Positions 8,358-16,952 of a DNA stretch of 42,094 bases are shown here, piece after piece. The number at the start of each line of letters is the position of its first letter. Position 1 is the stretch's first letter. The notes below the pieces were generated by a model. That model was not told the DNA's origin. It made no database searches and saw only the letters and a program-made list of their open reading frames with translations. The position numbers were made by a program, and so were the translations under genes. Source of the stretch: Armatimonadota bacterium. GTDB lineage: Bacteria; Armatimonadota; JAAZEB01. Location: contig JAAZEM010000163.1 of NCBI GenBank assembly GCA_012512265.1, forward strand, positions 1 through 42,094, read 5' to 3'.

Positions 8358-9071
8358 ATGATCACCATCGTTCTTGCAGATGATCATGCCATCGTCCGAG
8401 ATGGTCTGGTGCCGCTTCTAGAGGCTCAGCCAGAGTTCTCAGTGGTTGCGGCGGTGGAGAATGGCCGCGAGGCTCTGGATGCCATCGGGCGTTTTCAACC
8501 AGATATTGCCATCATCGATATCCTCATGCCCGAGGTGGGAGGAATTGATGTGGTGCGGCAAGCGTGCGAGATCTCCCCAAACACCCGGGCGGTGATCCTT
8601 TCCGCTTACTCCGAAGAGCGATACCTTCTCGCGGCGTTCCGAGCGGGTGCTCGGGCGTTCGTGCTTAAGGACGCGAGGCCACGCGACCTGATCGCAGCGA
8701 TCACCTCGGTTGTCGCCGGACAACGCTATCTCAGCCGTCCGTTGGCAGAGGCGGTTCTCGATGCCTATCTCGATCAGGTAGAGCAGAGCGGAGCCTGCGA
8801 TCCCTACGAGCAGCTCACCACGCGCGAGCGGGAGGTGCTGCACTGGACGGTCGAAGGGAAGACAGCGCCCCAGATTGCCTCACTTCTGGAGATCAGCGTC
8901 CGCACGGTGGAGACACACCGCGCGAATGTGATGCGCAAACTGGGAACACGCAGCAAGAGCGATCTGGTGCGCTATGTGGTCGAGCGAGCCGAGAGGCAGG
9001 CTGATCCACGGATTCGGGGTGGCGCAAGGCGAGACCCCGCGCGGCACACCACCGCAGCCAATCGTCGGTAG
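8358..9071 (+). CDS. NarL/FixJ-type response regulator (REC + LuxR HTH)
   Basis: 237 residues from ATG 8358; upstream in-frame codons lie in the long leader and show no homology. The receiver is intact: D8/D9, phospho-acceptor D54 in AIIDILMPEVGG, S82 in VILSAYS and K104 in FVLKDARP. The C-terminal LuxR-type helix-turn-helix covers about 152-212 (LTTREREVLHWTVEGKTAPQ ... SVRTVETHRANVMRKLGTRS). Family knowledge: phosphorylated dimers bind DNA and control transcription. The last 25 residues are Arg-rich and unconserved. The hybrid kinase downstream is the obvious partner candidate. Only an AGGG-like ribosome-binding site, within a hairpin, precedes the start. Confidence 0.92.
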   Translation: MITIVLADDHAIVRDGLVPLLEAQPEFSVVAAVENGREALDAIGRFQPDIAIIDILMPEVGGIDVVRQACEISPNTRAVILSAYSEERYLLAAFRAGARAFVLKDARPRDLIAAITSVVAGQRYLSRPLAEAVLDAYLDQVEQSGACDPYEQLTTREREVLHWTVEGKTAPQIASLLEISVRTVETHRANVMRKLGTRSKSDLVRYVVERAERQADPRIRGGARRDPARHTTAANRR

Positions 9072-9171
9072 GATGCACAGACCCGCCAAAGAAATTGATT
9101 ACAGACCTATGGTGAGCTCCCGCAAATCCGGCAGCCGCGGGCTCTTCCCACTGCCGGATCGCTCGCCTTGA

Positions 9172-9192
9172 GGTTTCCGAGATAAGGAGACC
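9172..9192 (+). repeat. Palindromic repeat copy overlapping the kinase ribosome-binding site
   Basis: GGTTTCC-GAGATAA-GGAGACC can fold into a 7-bp stem with one mismatch. It is one of four copies in this window of a GATTCCGAGATAAGGAATC-like palindrome (others at 21228-21245, 21446-21466, 36521-36539). Here the 3' arm includes the AAGGAGA ribosome-binding site of the kinase starting at 9196. Confidence 0.5.
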
Positions 9193-9195
9193 CCG

Positions 9196-11631
9196 ATGCG
9201 GGTACTGCTGGTAGAGAATTGCGACGACGACGCTATCCTGATCCATGAATTGCTAACCAAAGCCCCCGGGGGGCCGTACGATATCGATTGGGTCGAGCGC
9301 CTCTCTGCCGCGCAGGACCACTTTCGGGCGGCTGCTTGTGACGTCGTACTGCTCAGTCTCTGCCTCCCAGATAGCCAAGGCCTCGCGACTGTAGAGCGCA
9401 TGCTACAGGCCGCACCCGAGGCACCCATCGTCGTGATCACCACCCTCGAGGATGAAACGGTGGCGCTTTCGGCGGTGCAACGCGGCGCGCAAGACTACCT
9501 GGTGAAGGACCAGCTCACCCCAAGCTTCCTAGGGCGGGTGCTTCGGTATGCCATCGAACGCAAAGAGGCCGAGCGCGCCCTACGCGAGAGCGAGGAGCGC
9601 TTTCGCGCGATCACGGAAAACGCATCCGATATCGTGGCGGTGCTCAGTCCCGAGGGCAACTGCCTCTTCATCAGCGCCTCTGTCGAGAATCTGCTCGGTT
9701 GCTCTGCGCACGCGGTTCAGGGAACAAATGTGTTACAGTGGGTGCACCCACACGATCAGGATCGCACCCGTTCGGCTCTCCAGGCGGTCGCGAATCTCTC
9801 CCGATCCGCGCAGCCCGTAACTCTGCGCGTTCGAGGCGCGAGTGGCTCCTGGCATTGGATCGAGGCGAAAGCACGCAACCTGCTGCAGCATCCCGCGGTA
9901 CGCGGCATCGTGGCCAACGCGCGTGATATCACCGAGCACCACCTTGCCCAGGAAGCGATCAACGCCCAGCTCTCTCGTCTAGATCTGCTAAATGAACTCA
10001 TCCGTGCGATTGCCGACCGTCAGGATCTGGCGCGCATGTTACCCATCCTCCTGGCCCACCTGGAGGATAGCATGGCGCTTGATGGCTCTGCCATCTACAT
10101 CTACGACGGGCAGGCAGACTCCCTTTCGCTCGCGGCCTCCAGCGGGCTGCTGGAAGGCGATCCCCATCAAGGCGACCATGGCCCACCCTCGAGACTGTCA
10201 ACAGAAGGTCTCCGCTCTTGTCTCACCCGCCAATCGACTTACGTGCGCGACTATGCCGAGTCTCCAGAGACGATCCCCTTGCTGGCCAACGCCGGCCTGC
10301 GCAGCGGCGTGGCCCTCCCGCTCCATGCAGGCGGCATGCTCTACGGTCTCCTCGTGACGGCAAGGTGCCAGGCCCATGGCTTTACCAGCGACGAGATTGA
10401 ATTCCTGCGCCGCCTTGGGGAGCACATCGCCCTGGCCATCCGCCAGGATACCCTGCTGTGGGACCTCCATTCTGCCTACAAGGAGCTGCAGCGCACCCAG
10501 CAGAGCGCCCTCGAGCAAGAGCGCCTGCGCATCCTGGGCCAGATGGCAAGCGGAATCGCCCACGACATCAACAACGCCCTGATGCCGATCACCACGTACG
10601 CCGAGCTCCTGGCGATGCGAGTGCCCGATCTCGATGAGCATGCGCAAAGATACCTGAAGTCCATCCTCATGGCCGCCGATGATATCAAGAAGACGGTTGG
10701 TCGCATGCGCGAGCTGTACCGCAAGCGTGATGGGCGCGATCAGGTGCGCTCCATCCACATCGCGCGCCTGATGCGTGACGTGGTTGACCTGACTCGGCCT
10801 CGCTGGCACGACCTTCCGCAACAGCAGGGCGTCACCATTGCCGTGAAGATAGAGACCGATGGCGCGCCTACCTACGTCACGGCCGTGGAGAGCGAGCTGC
10901 GGGAGGCCCTCGCCAACCTGATCGGAAACGCCGTCGATGCAATGCCCATCGACGGCTCCATCACCCTGCGGGCCAGACCGTGGTCGCGGTCGCTACTGGC
11001 CATCGAAGTATGCGACACCGGGTATGGCATGGACGCGGAGACGCTGCGCCAGTGTCTGGAGCCCTTCTTCACCACCAAGGGCCAGAGCGGCACCGGGCTG
11101 GGCCTGAGCATGGTTCAGGGCATCGTCCAGGGCCATGGGGGAAGGGTGGAGATCGAAAGCCAGCCAGGCGAGGGCACGACGGTGCGCTTGCTTCTCCCAA
11201 TGGACGGGCCAGCGGCTGCCAGGCGGGAGCTCCCCTCTTCTGGCTGCTGCCAGTCGCGACCACTACGCGTCCTCTGCGTCGATGATGACGACCGCGTGCG
11301 TGCCGCCCTCATGGATATGCTGGAGGCGGATGGGCACATAGTCGTGGGAGCCCCGGGGGGCGAGGCGGGGATACAGCAGTTTCGCCACGCGCTACTTCAC
11401 GGCATGCCGTTCGATATCGTCCTCACCGACCTAGGAATGCCACACATTGACGGGCGCATGGTCGCCCTCGCCATCAAGGCCGAGAGCCCGGAGACGCCTG
11501 TCGTGTTGCTCACCGGCTGGGGTACTTTCATGGAGCCCGGGGTGTTTCCCAAGGGGATCGATGCCATCCTGGGGAAGCCGCCGGAGCTAGCGTCGATCCG
11601 CAAGGTGTTCGCGAAACTCACCCAGCGGTAA
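9196..11631 (+). CDS. Hybrid sensor histidine kinase (degenerate REC-PAS-GAF-HisKA-HATPase-REC)
   Basis: 811 residues; ATG at 9196 follows AAGGAGA. Domains: receiver 1-120, PAS about 130-250 (ITENASDIVAVLSPEGN), GAF about 265-430, dimerisation helix with H456 in MASGIAHDINNALMP, ATPase domain with LIGNAVDAM, VCDTGYGMD and GTGLGLSMVQGIV, then a receiver about 690-811 with D745 in LTDLGMPHIDG and a Lys in ILGKPPE. The H-box is the HDINN type of PAS-kinases acting in phosphorelays. There are no membrane segments, so it is cytoplasmic. Odd: in the first receiver the phospho-acceptor is Ser (S54 in VLLSLCLPDSQG) and the acidic pair reads EN, while K104 is kept; it probably cannot be phosphorylated and may bind a partner or sense by other means. 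Confidence 0.92.
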   Translation: MRVLLVENCDDDAILIHELLTKAPGGPYDIDWVERLSAAQDHFRAAACDVVLLSLCLPDSQGLATVERMLQAAPEAPIVVITTLEDETVALSAVQRGAQDYLVKDQLTPSFLGRVLRYAIERKEAERALRESEERFRAITENASDIVAVLSPEGNCLFISASVENLLGCSAHAVQGTNVLQWVHPHDQDRTRSALQAVANLSRSAQPVTLRVRGASGSWHWIEAKARNLLQHPAVRGIVANARDITEHHLAQEAINAQLSRLDLLNELIRAIADRQDLARMLPILLAHLEDSMALDGSAIYIYDGQADSLSLAASSGLLEGDPHQGDHGPPSRLSTEGLRSCLTRQSTYVRDYAESPETIPLLANAGLRSGVALPLHAGGMLYGLLVTARCQAHGFTSDEIEFLRRLGEHIALAIRQDTLLWDLHSAYKELQRTQQSALEQERLRILGQMASGIAHDINNALMPITTYAELLAMRVPDLDEHAQRYLKSILMAADDIKKTVGRMRELYRKRDGRDQVRSIHIARLMRDVVDLTRPRWHDLPQQQGVTIAVKIETDGAPTYVTAVESELREALANLIGNAVDAMPIDGSITLRARPWSRSLLAIEVCDTGYGMDAETLRQCLEPFFTTKGQSGTGLGLSMVQGIVQGHGGRVEIESQPGEGTTVRLLLPMDGPAAARRELPSSGCCQSRPLRVLCVDDDDRVRAALMDMLEADGHIVVGAPGGEAGIQQFRHALLHGMPFDIVLTDLGMPHIDGRMVALAIKAESPETPVVLLTGWGTFMEPGVFPKGIDAILGKPPELASIRKVFAKLTQR

Positions 11632-11670
11632 TCCATCCTCTCGCTCGCCGCGCGGGGCTCGTACGTAGCT

Positions 11671-11694
11671 CAGGCGGGCGCTTGGGCCCGCCTG
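11671..11694. terminator. Hairpin terminator between convergent genes
   Basis: CAGGCGGGC (11671-11679) pairs with GCCCGCCTG (11686-11694) around a six-base loop, midway between the kinase stop and the stop of the minus-strand prepilin pseudogene. There is no U-tract on either side; a bidirectional terminator is likely from position and symmetry. Confidence 0.6.
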
Positions 11695-11724
11695 GCACAA
11701 CGTCCGATCGATTGGTGAAAGCGC

Positions 11725-12396
11725 CTACTTCGTGGGGTTCCACATCTCGCGCTCGGTCTTCTTCAGGAACTTCACGTGACCATCGGCAAAGAGCCAATTC
11801 GAGCCGCTCGAGTGCCTGCGGTCGATCAGGCCCACTCCGTCGGCTGCGTAGGCATCCGCGTGATCCACGCTCCACCACTCCTTGCCGCCTCCGGTCGAGG
11901 TGCTCCGCGTCTCTCCAATGAGGATCAGGTTCGAAACCGTCTGAATCTGCGAGAGCGAGCAGGATGTGCCAGCGCCGCCCATCGGCCGGATGCCGCTACC
12001 GCCGCCGTGCCCGTTCGCGGCGTAGGAGAACTTCAAGGGGTTGGCCGTTCCCGCCGGGCGCAGGTTGGCATAGACTCCGTCCGAGTCGCTGGGGCAAGCC
12101 ATCACGTTGTAGTTCTTAACGTAGGGCTGAAGGAGATCCTCCCACCAAGCGAGCTGAGTCTTCGCCGAGTCCAGGTAGAGGTAGGATGGGGGCAACACCT
12201 CATCGTAGTCCTGGGCATACATCAGGATGCCGGTGCCAATCTGCTTCAGGTTGGACTGGCAATTCGACTTCCGGGCGTTCTCGCGCGCCTGCGCGAACAC
12301 CGGGAACAAGATGGCCGCCAGTATAGCAATGATCGCTATAACGACAAGCAGCTCAATGAGCGTGAAACCGGATTACCGGTCCCTTCGCCACTTCAT
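11725..12396 (-). pseudogene. DUF1559-type prepilin-like protein with in-frame stop in the leader
   Basis: From ATG 12396 the frame reads MKWRRDR, then TAA (12375-12373), then [20 protein letters not shown] and [16 protein letters not shown]. This is a type IV/II prepilin leader, G-F cleavage site and hydrophobic helix followed by a DUF1559-like body ending in the H-to-DG motif ([19 protein letters not shown]). Without the stop the protein would be 223 residues, a normal family length. A single change from AAA to TAA would explain it. No ATG or GTG start lies between the stop and the cleavage site; a TTG at 12309 would make a product lacking the prepilin signal. A GAGG ribosome-binding site precedes the ATG. 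Either a recent nonsense mutation, a sequencing error, or readthrough. Other genes here end in TAA, so general recoding is unlikely. Confidence 0.8.
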
Positions 12397-12687
12397 GTTC
12401 TTTCTATCCTCTCATACAGGTGATGATGCACAACGCGTGCTGGCCATGCCTAGAGTTCGACGCCCCCGGAGCATCCCCTTCTTGGGAGCAGTCTTGGGAT
12501 GCACGGGGGAGGCCACTCTGCTCTCGCGCACGTGCGCGCCGCGCTCCCCCGATTCATCCCAACGGCTGGTAAAGCCTGCGCTCCTCGACGGCCGAAAGCC
12601 GCCGAAGCGCGGAGTCCGGCCGGCTCCCGGTCACAAGGGACACAAGATGGGAGAACCATCAGGCGGACGTCCCGTCACTTCCCCCAT
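12397..12687. other. Non-coding spacer with one hairpin
   Basis: Nearly 300 bp between two minus-strand genes. No gene was seen. GCATCCC at 12471-12477 pairs with GGGATGC at 12496-12502, which could terminate transcription from the heparinase-like gene. No clear promoter for the prepilin pseudogene was found. Confidence 0.4.
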
Positions 12688-15600
12688 TCACCGCCCCCAG
12701 GAGGCGCTGGGCAGGATCTCCCAGCTCTCGCCCGGGCGGGCCTCAAAACCGGTCCCCTCCGTCTTCGTATAGACGCGTGTCTCGCCGTCCACGACAGCCA
12801 CACGCCGGATGGGGTAGGCCCGGCGCATCCCATCCGCCTCGATAAAGAGCGTCTCGCCAGGGCGCACGCCCTCCTTGGGAAGCTCGCCGTCCAGGACGAA
12901 CCATGCCTCTCCCCGCGCGCTGCCTGTCCCCGCGACCCGACCTGCGTAGCGGCCGCGGGCGATGGTCACGCTTGCCGCGCCGAGCGAAAGCCGGGTTCCC
13001 CCGAAGAGCGCGGTCGTGACAGGCGCCTGCCCATCCGCCAGAACCGCAGCTGCTAGGCCATCCGTCACCAGCTCGCCGAGCGGCGTGGTCACGCGAAGTA
13101 CGCGCGGCTGGAGCTGCGAGAGCACGATATCAGTTCCAAGCGCCGTCTCCACCGCGAGGGCAATGGCGTCCGAGGGCGTATCTGCCGGGAGGGGCAGCAC
13201 GCGAATGCCACGCACCGGGAGCTTCCCTTTCGGAGCGCCGGCGAAGAGCGTCACGAACGTGACCGGCTTCGGGCCGCGCGAGGAGCGCACGACATAGGGA
13301 AGCACGGCGCCACGGTCGCGGTTGCGGTGGTCGCGCTGGCCCCAACCGTTGCCCAGGCGCACGGTTTCCCCAGGCGCGCCCGGCGCGAGCGCCGCGAAAG
13401 TGTAATCCCCCTCCAGCGACCAGGTGATCTGCCAGGGGTTTCCTCCCTCGGCGCGCTGCACATCGGTCAACGGGAGCACGCTGGTTGGTAGGGTGAAGGT
13501 GACCTCATAATGCTGCCAGCCCTCATCAACCGGGGCGTTGATGATGTTCACGTAGCTGCGGTCGTCAGGCGATTTCGGGTCATTGGGCCAATAGACCGCC
13601 TGAACGCTCACCTGAGAGACGTTGCCGCGCAGGCGGAAGCGCGCCTTATAGGTGGCGCCCATGGAGCCCGATAGCGCCCCTTCCCCCCGATAGCCATCCG
13701 ACTTGCCAGCAAGGAGGGCGACGTTCATCCGGCCATTCTCGTGCGGCTTGAGCGCGCGCACGCGCATGCACCGCCCGCCCGCCTCGTCCGAGGGCGCGAT
13801 GCCCCAATCGCCCGTTCCATCTCCCGAGTAGTAGCCCCATCCGGCCGGCTGGCTTCCCACCTCGCCCAGGATCGGTGCGATCAGGTTAGGGCCTTCCTGT
13901 TCGCCAGGCATCACCCGGCGGATCTCCACATCGGCCACGTACAGCTCGCCCACGCGCGCCAGCGGGAAGCGCAGGGCAAAGCGCACCTCGCGCTCCACCT
14001 GGCCATCCGGCGCCAGCGCGAGGCCCGTCACCTGATAGTCACCGCCCGGTCCATGGAAGACGTAATCGCGCTCGGTGCCACCCTCGACGCGGAAGAGATC
14101 CACCAGGTAGGACCCCGCATCCCCGTGATCCACCTGGATGCACGTGCGCCGGTAGGTGGATGCAGCATCATAGGCCCGAGAGGAGGCTTCCATTACCTTC
14201 ACGCGCGGCGTACAGCCGAAGAGATGAAAGCTGCCACCGCGGTCGCGCGTCTTCTGATCCTTCCGATCGACCACCACCAGGTTATGCGCGAAGGTGCGCC
14301 GCGTCTGGTAGGAATCGGGGTGATCCCACAGGTAGCCCAGGTCCGAGAGAAGCTCGTGCCCGTCCTTCCAGTAGTAGAGATCCAGGCTGTCCATGTGGTG
14401 GTGCCCGCCCCAATCACTGGCGTTGAGGAGGGCCAGGCTCTTGCGGCCATTCTCGCCGGTGCGCAGGTTGCCCTGGGAAAGGAAGGGGAAGACGATATCG
14501 GGCAAGGAGAGCGGCGGAACGGAACGTGCTTCCAGGCCGGGCTCGCGGTAGAAGATCGCTGCCTGCGGCGACCCAGGCGCTTCATCACCGCTCAGCTCCT
14601 TCAGGAGGGCAATGTGTTCGGGCGTCGGATAGCCGAGGGCGAGCAGCTCGGCGAAAGATGCATTGATCCGGGTTGTCCGGTAAGAATCAGCGGAAGGAGG
14701 ATGAAAGAGATCGCCCTGCAGCGTCCAGACCAGGCCCTGCCAGCAGTCGCCATAGCGCGTATCGCGGCAGGCATCGAAGTTGTCGAGGCGGGTGCCATCG
14801 GGGCCGCGGTAGCCGGGCGGATCGGAGTAGCCGCGGAACATCAGCGCGAAGTTGCGAACGCCGCCCATCGTCATCATCGCGTAGGCGGCCGATTCGCTTG
14901 TGCCTCCATCGGGGAGGAACCACTCCTCCACAGTCCGGCGGAAGCCATCCAGGCCGAAATGGACCAGGCCCGGGTGGCCAACGCACATCCCCACCATCGC
15001 CGCGCCGGCGCGATTGCCCACCGACTTGTTGTTGATCGCTGGATCGCACGCGGCCAGATATGCCCCTTCCAGCAACACGTCGCGCTCGATGCGCACCCGG
15101 TCCTCGTCCGAGAAGATCGGAGTGTCGCCCTCTTTCGCCATGCAGGTGAGGTCATACGCTTCCGTGATGGTGCAGATCAGGCCGCCATCCATCCCGGAAG
15201 TGCCGAGCCGGCTGGCAGACCAGTAGCCGGTGTGCAGCTTCCGGTCTGGCTTGTTCGGGGGCACCACCAGCTCATCGGTTGGCAGATTGCTGATCTGCCG
15301 GGCGGCCACATGGGGATCGCAGTCGGCATATTCGCCGTAGGCGTATCCGGCGCGCACCAAGTAGCGCGGAAGCACCTCCGCCATTCGAAGGAGGATGGCG
15401 CGTGCCGCCCGGGCATAGCGCGCATCCTGCGTCAGCGCGTAGGCATGGGCAAGCGTGCGCAGGTGGGAAGTGATCTGGCTTACTTTCCGAGCGCGAATGA
15501 TGCCGGTGAGACTGGGGCGCGCGTTGTAACCGAAGCACCGGAACGGCGGTCCCTGGCCAACAAAGGTGAACTTCTGCTCGGGGTCCCACTTGCTTTGCAA

Positions 15601-16056
15601 GACGATATCCTCGGGGAACTCCTCGTTCGGGAAGACCGTCTTGCAGATGTTGCAGGTGAGCTGGTCCGGGGTCTGCTCATTCCAACTCCACTGGCCATTG
15701 GGATGCCAGGGAAGGCCCTTCGCCCGGCAGGCAGGACAGGGGCCTACACACCCCGGGGTAGTGCGCTCGAGCATGCGGACGAGATACTCTGGGGTGATTC
15801 GTGGCACCAGGGTATCGGCGCTCGCGCGCAGCCTATCCACGTAGGCTTGTGCCCAAGGATATCGTTTCACATTCTCCTGCGCGCGCTCCAGGTCTGCCTG
15901 CTTGATCGAGCTTGCCGGGTGCTGCACTCCCGCGCGATAGCGCTCCCAATCCGACCAATCCGTCGGGGGTTTCGCTTCAGCGCCCATAGCGCCTCCTCCA
16001 GACAGCGCCATACAGATGAGTGCTGCAGCCGCTGCCAGTCGCAGTGTGGTAGCCAT
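12688..16056 (-). CDS. Secreted heparinase II/III-like polysaccharide lyase
   Basis: 1122 residues. Start at 16056 is chosen because MATTLRLAAAAALICMALSG is a signal peptide and the promoter at 16109-16137 lies upstream; the longer open frame begins before that promoter. After the signal, a Cys4 cluster (C107-P-A-C110 and C135-N-I-C138 with PNGQWSWNEQ between) looks like a zinc-ribbon insertion seen in some members of this superfamily. An alpha/alpha barrel follows, then the heparinase II/III module near residue 550: NASDWGGHHHMDSLDLYYWK, ELLSDLGYLWDHPDS and RRTFAHNLVVVDRKD. The C-terminal 450 residues are beta-rich and probably carbohydrate binding. Family knowledge: such enzymes cleave uronic-acid polysaccharides by beta-elimination. 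The substrate cannot be named. Confidence 0.85.
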   Translation of the reverse strand: MATTLRLAAAAALICMALSGGGAMGAEAKPPTDWSDWERYRAGVQHPASSIKQADLERAQENVKRYPWAQAYVDRLRASADTLVPRITPEYLVRMLERTTPGCVGPCPACRAKGLPWHPNGQWSWNEQTPDQLTCNICKTVFPNEEFPEDIVLQSKWDPEQKFTFVGQGPPFRCFGYNARPSLTGIIRARKVSQITSHLRTLAHAYALTQDARYARAARAILLRMAEVLPRYLVRAGYAYGEYADCDPHVAARQISNLPTDELVVPPNKPDRKLHTGYWSASRLGTSGMDGGLICTITEAYDLTCMAKEGDTPIFSDEDRVRIERDVLLEGAYLAACDPAINNKSVGNRAGAAMVGMCVGHPGLVHFGLDGFRRTVEEWFLPDGGTSESAAYAMMTMGGVRNFALMFRGYSDPPGYRGPDGTRLDNFDACRDTRYGDCWQGLVWTLQGDLFHPPSADSYRTTRINASFAELLALGYPTPEHIALLKELSGDEAPGSPQAAIFYREPGLEARSVPPLSLPDIVFPFLSQGNLRTGENGRKSLALLNASDWGGHHHMDSLDLYYWKDGHELLSDLGYLWDHPDSYQTRRTFAHNLVVVDRKDQKTRDRGGSFHLFGCTPRVKVMEASSRAYDAASTYRRTCIQVDHGDAGSYLVDLFRVEGGTERDYVFHGPGGDYQVTGLALAPDGQVEREVRFALRFPLARVGELYVADVEIRRVMPGEQEGPNLIAPILGEVGSQPAGWGYYSGDGTGDWGIAPSDEAGGRCMRVRALKPHENGRMNVALLAGKSDGYRGEGALSGSMGATYKARFRLRGNVSQVSVQAVYWPNDPKSPDDRSYVNIINAPVDEGWQHYEVTFTLPTSVLPLTDVQRAEGGNPWQITWSLEGDYTFAALAPGAPGETVRLGNGWGQRDHRNRDRGAVLPYVVRSSRGPKPVTFVTLFAGAPKGKLPVRGIRVLPLPADTPSDAIALAVETALGTDIVLSQLQPRVLRVTTPLGELVTDGLAAAVLADGQAPVTTALFGGTRLSLGAASVTIARGRYAGRVAGTGSARGEAWFVLDGELPKEGVRPGETLFIEADGMRRAYPIRRVAVVDGETRVYTKTEGTGFEARPGESWEILPSASWGR

Positions 16057-16108
16057 ACTCACGTTCGCCCTCCGAGGTCGGCGCTCGTGCCGCCCCCTCT
16101 TGCCTGCC

Positions 16109-16137
16109 AGTGTAGCATGGCGGGCGGGAGACGTCAA
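16109..16137 (-). promoter_or_regulatory. Promoter of the heparinase-like gene
   Basis: On the minus strand TTGACG (16137-16132) and TACACT (16114-16109) are separated by exactly 17 bp. Start of transcription near 16102 leaves a leader of about 45 nt to the ATG at 16056, with GGAGGG in it. Confidence 0.7.
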
Positions 16138-16140
16138 GAG

Positions 16141-16432
16141 AAGCGTAGGGAGCCTCACCGTTCCGGGCTCGGAAGCGCATCGTCGCCCTGGCCGCGCATC
16201 CTACCCCCCGACTACCCGCCCCATCCCTAGCCTCGGACCGCACGCCGGCCCCAGGGAAAGCGAGCGACCGCGTGCCGGTCGCGGTGAATCCTGAAGGGGG
16301 CCGGCGGTCCGGCTTCTCCGCGGGGAGGTTGCGTGCTCCTGCTCATCGAACAGGTGAGTGGTTTGCCGGGCGATTCTTTCACCGGCGCGCGACGGCGTCA
16401 TAGCCACGGTTCGCGTGTTTGCGAGGGGACAG
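16141..16432. other. Non-coding gap with two GC hairpins
   Basis: Between the divergent heparinase-like and PPC genes. GCGACCG 16264-16270 / CGGTCGC 16276-16282 and GCCGG 16300-16304 / CCGGC 16309-16313 followed by TTCTCC form tandem hairpins. No promoter for the PPC gene could be assigned and no small gene was seen. Confidence 0.35.
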
Positions 16433-16900
16433 ATGCAGTATACAGAAGGGCAGATTGGACGCGTCTTTGCCATTCGTCTGGAGCATGGAGATCCGATGCC
16501 GCAGGCGCTGGAGGATTTCGCCGCGGAGAAGGGCGTGCGATCCGGGCTGGTGATCCTGGTCGGCGGCGTCGAGGATGGCAGCCGGCTGGTAGTCGGACCA
16601 GAAGACGGAGAGAGCCTGCCGCCCGTGCCCCAGGTAGGCACGCTGAAGGGGGTACACGAGGCGGCTGGCGTGGGCACGCTTTTCCCGGATGAGAGTGGCA
16701 AGCCGGTGCTCCACCTGCACGCGGCGTGCGGCCGGGGCGAGAAGACGGTCACCGGGTGCATTCGCGCCGGCATCGTCACCTGGCACGTTCTGGAGGTGCT
16801 CCTGGTAGAGCTCACTGGGCTGGATGCCGTGCGTGTTGCCGACCCCGTGACCAAGTTCCAGCTGTTGCGCTGCAGCGAAGGGTCTCGCGAGCAGGCGTAA
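16433..16900 (+). CDS. PPC/DUF296 domain protein
   Basis: 155 residues from ATG 16433, preceded by GAGGGGA; the open frame extends further upstream without similarity. The whole protein is one PPC (plants and prokaryotes conserved) domain: FAIRLEHGDPMPQALEDFA, GVRSGLVILVGGVEDGSRLV, then the metal-site stretch VLHLHAACGRG (H94, H96), then TGCIRAGIVTWHVLEVLLVE. In many family members a His occupies the position of C109. The biochemical role of bacterial PPC proteins is poorly known; plant relatives are in AT-hook DNA-binding proteins, but this one has no AT hook. It precedes the D-aminoacylase gene by 52 bp in the same direction, suggesting a joint transcript and possibly a joint role. Confidence 0.85.
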   Translation: MQYTEGQIGRVFAIRLEHGDPMPQALEDFAAEKGVRSGLVILVGGVEDGSRLVVGPEDGESLPPVPQVGTLKGVHEAAGVGTLFPDESGKPVLHLHAACGRGEKTVTGCIRAGIVTWHVLEVLLVELTGLDAVRVADPVTKFQLLRCSEGSREQA

Positions 16901-16952
16901 GAGCGCGCATCCCTGATGCGGTGACGCGTCTCGTTTGGGAAGAAGGCGATCG

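Noticed and set aside
13741..16230. 829-codon plus-strand open frame over the heparinase-like gene
   Set aside because: Antisense shadow without family motifs; it runs through the signal peptide and promoter of the real gene.
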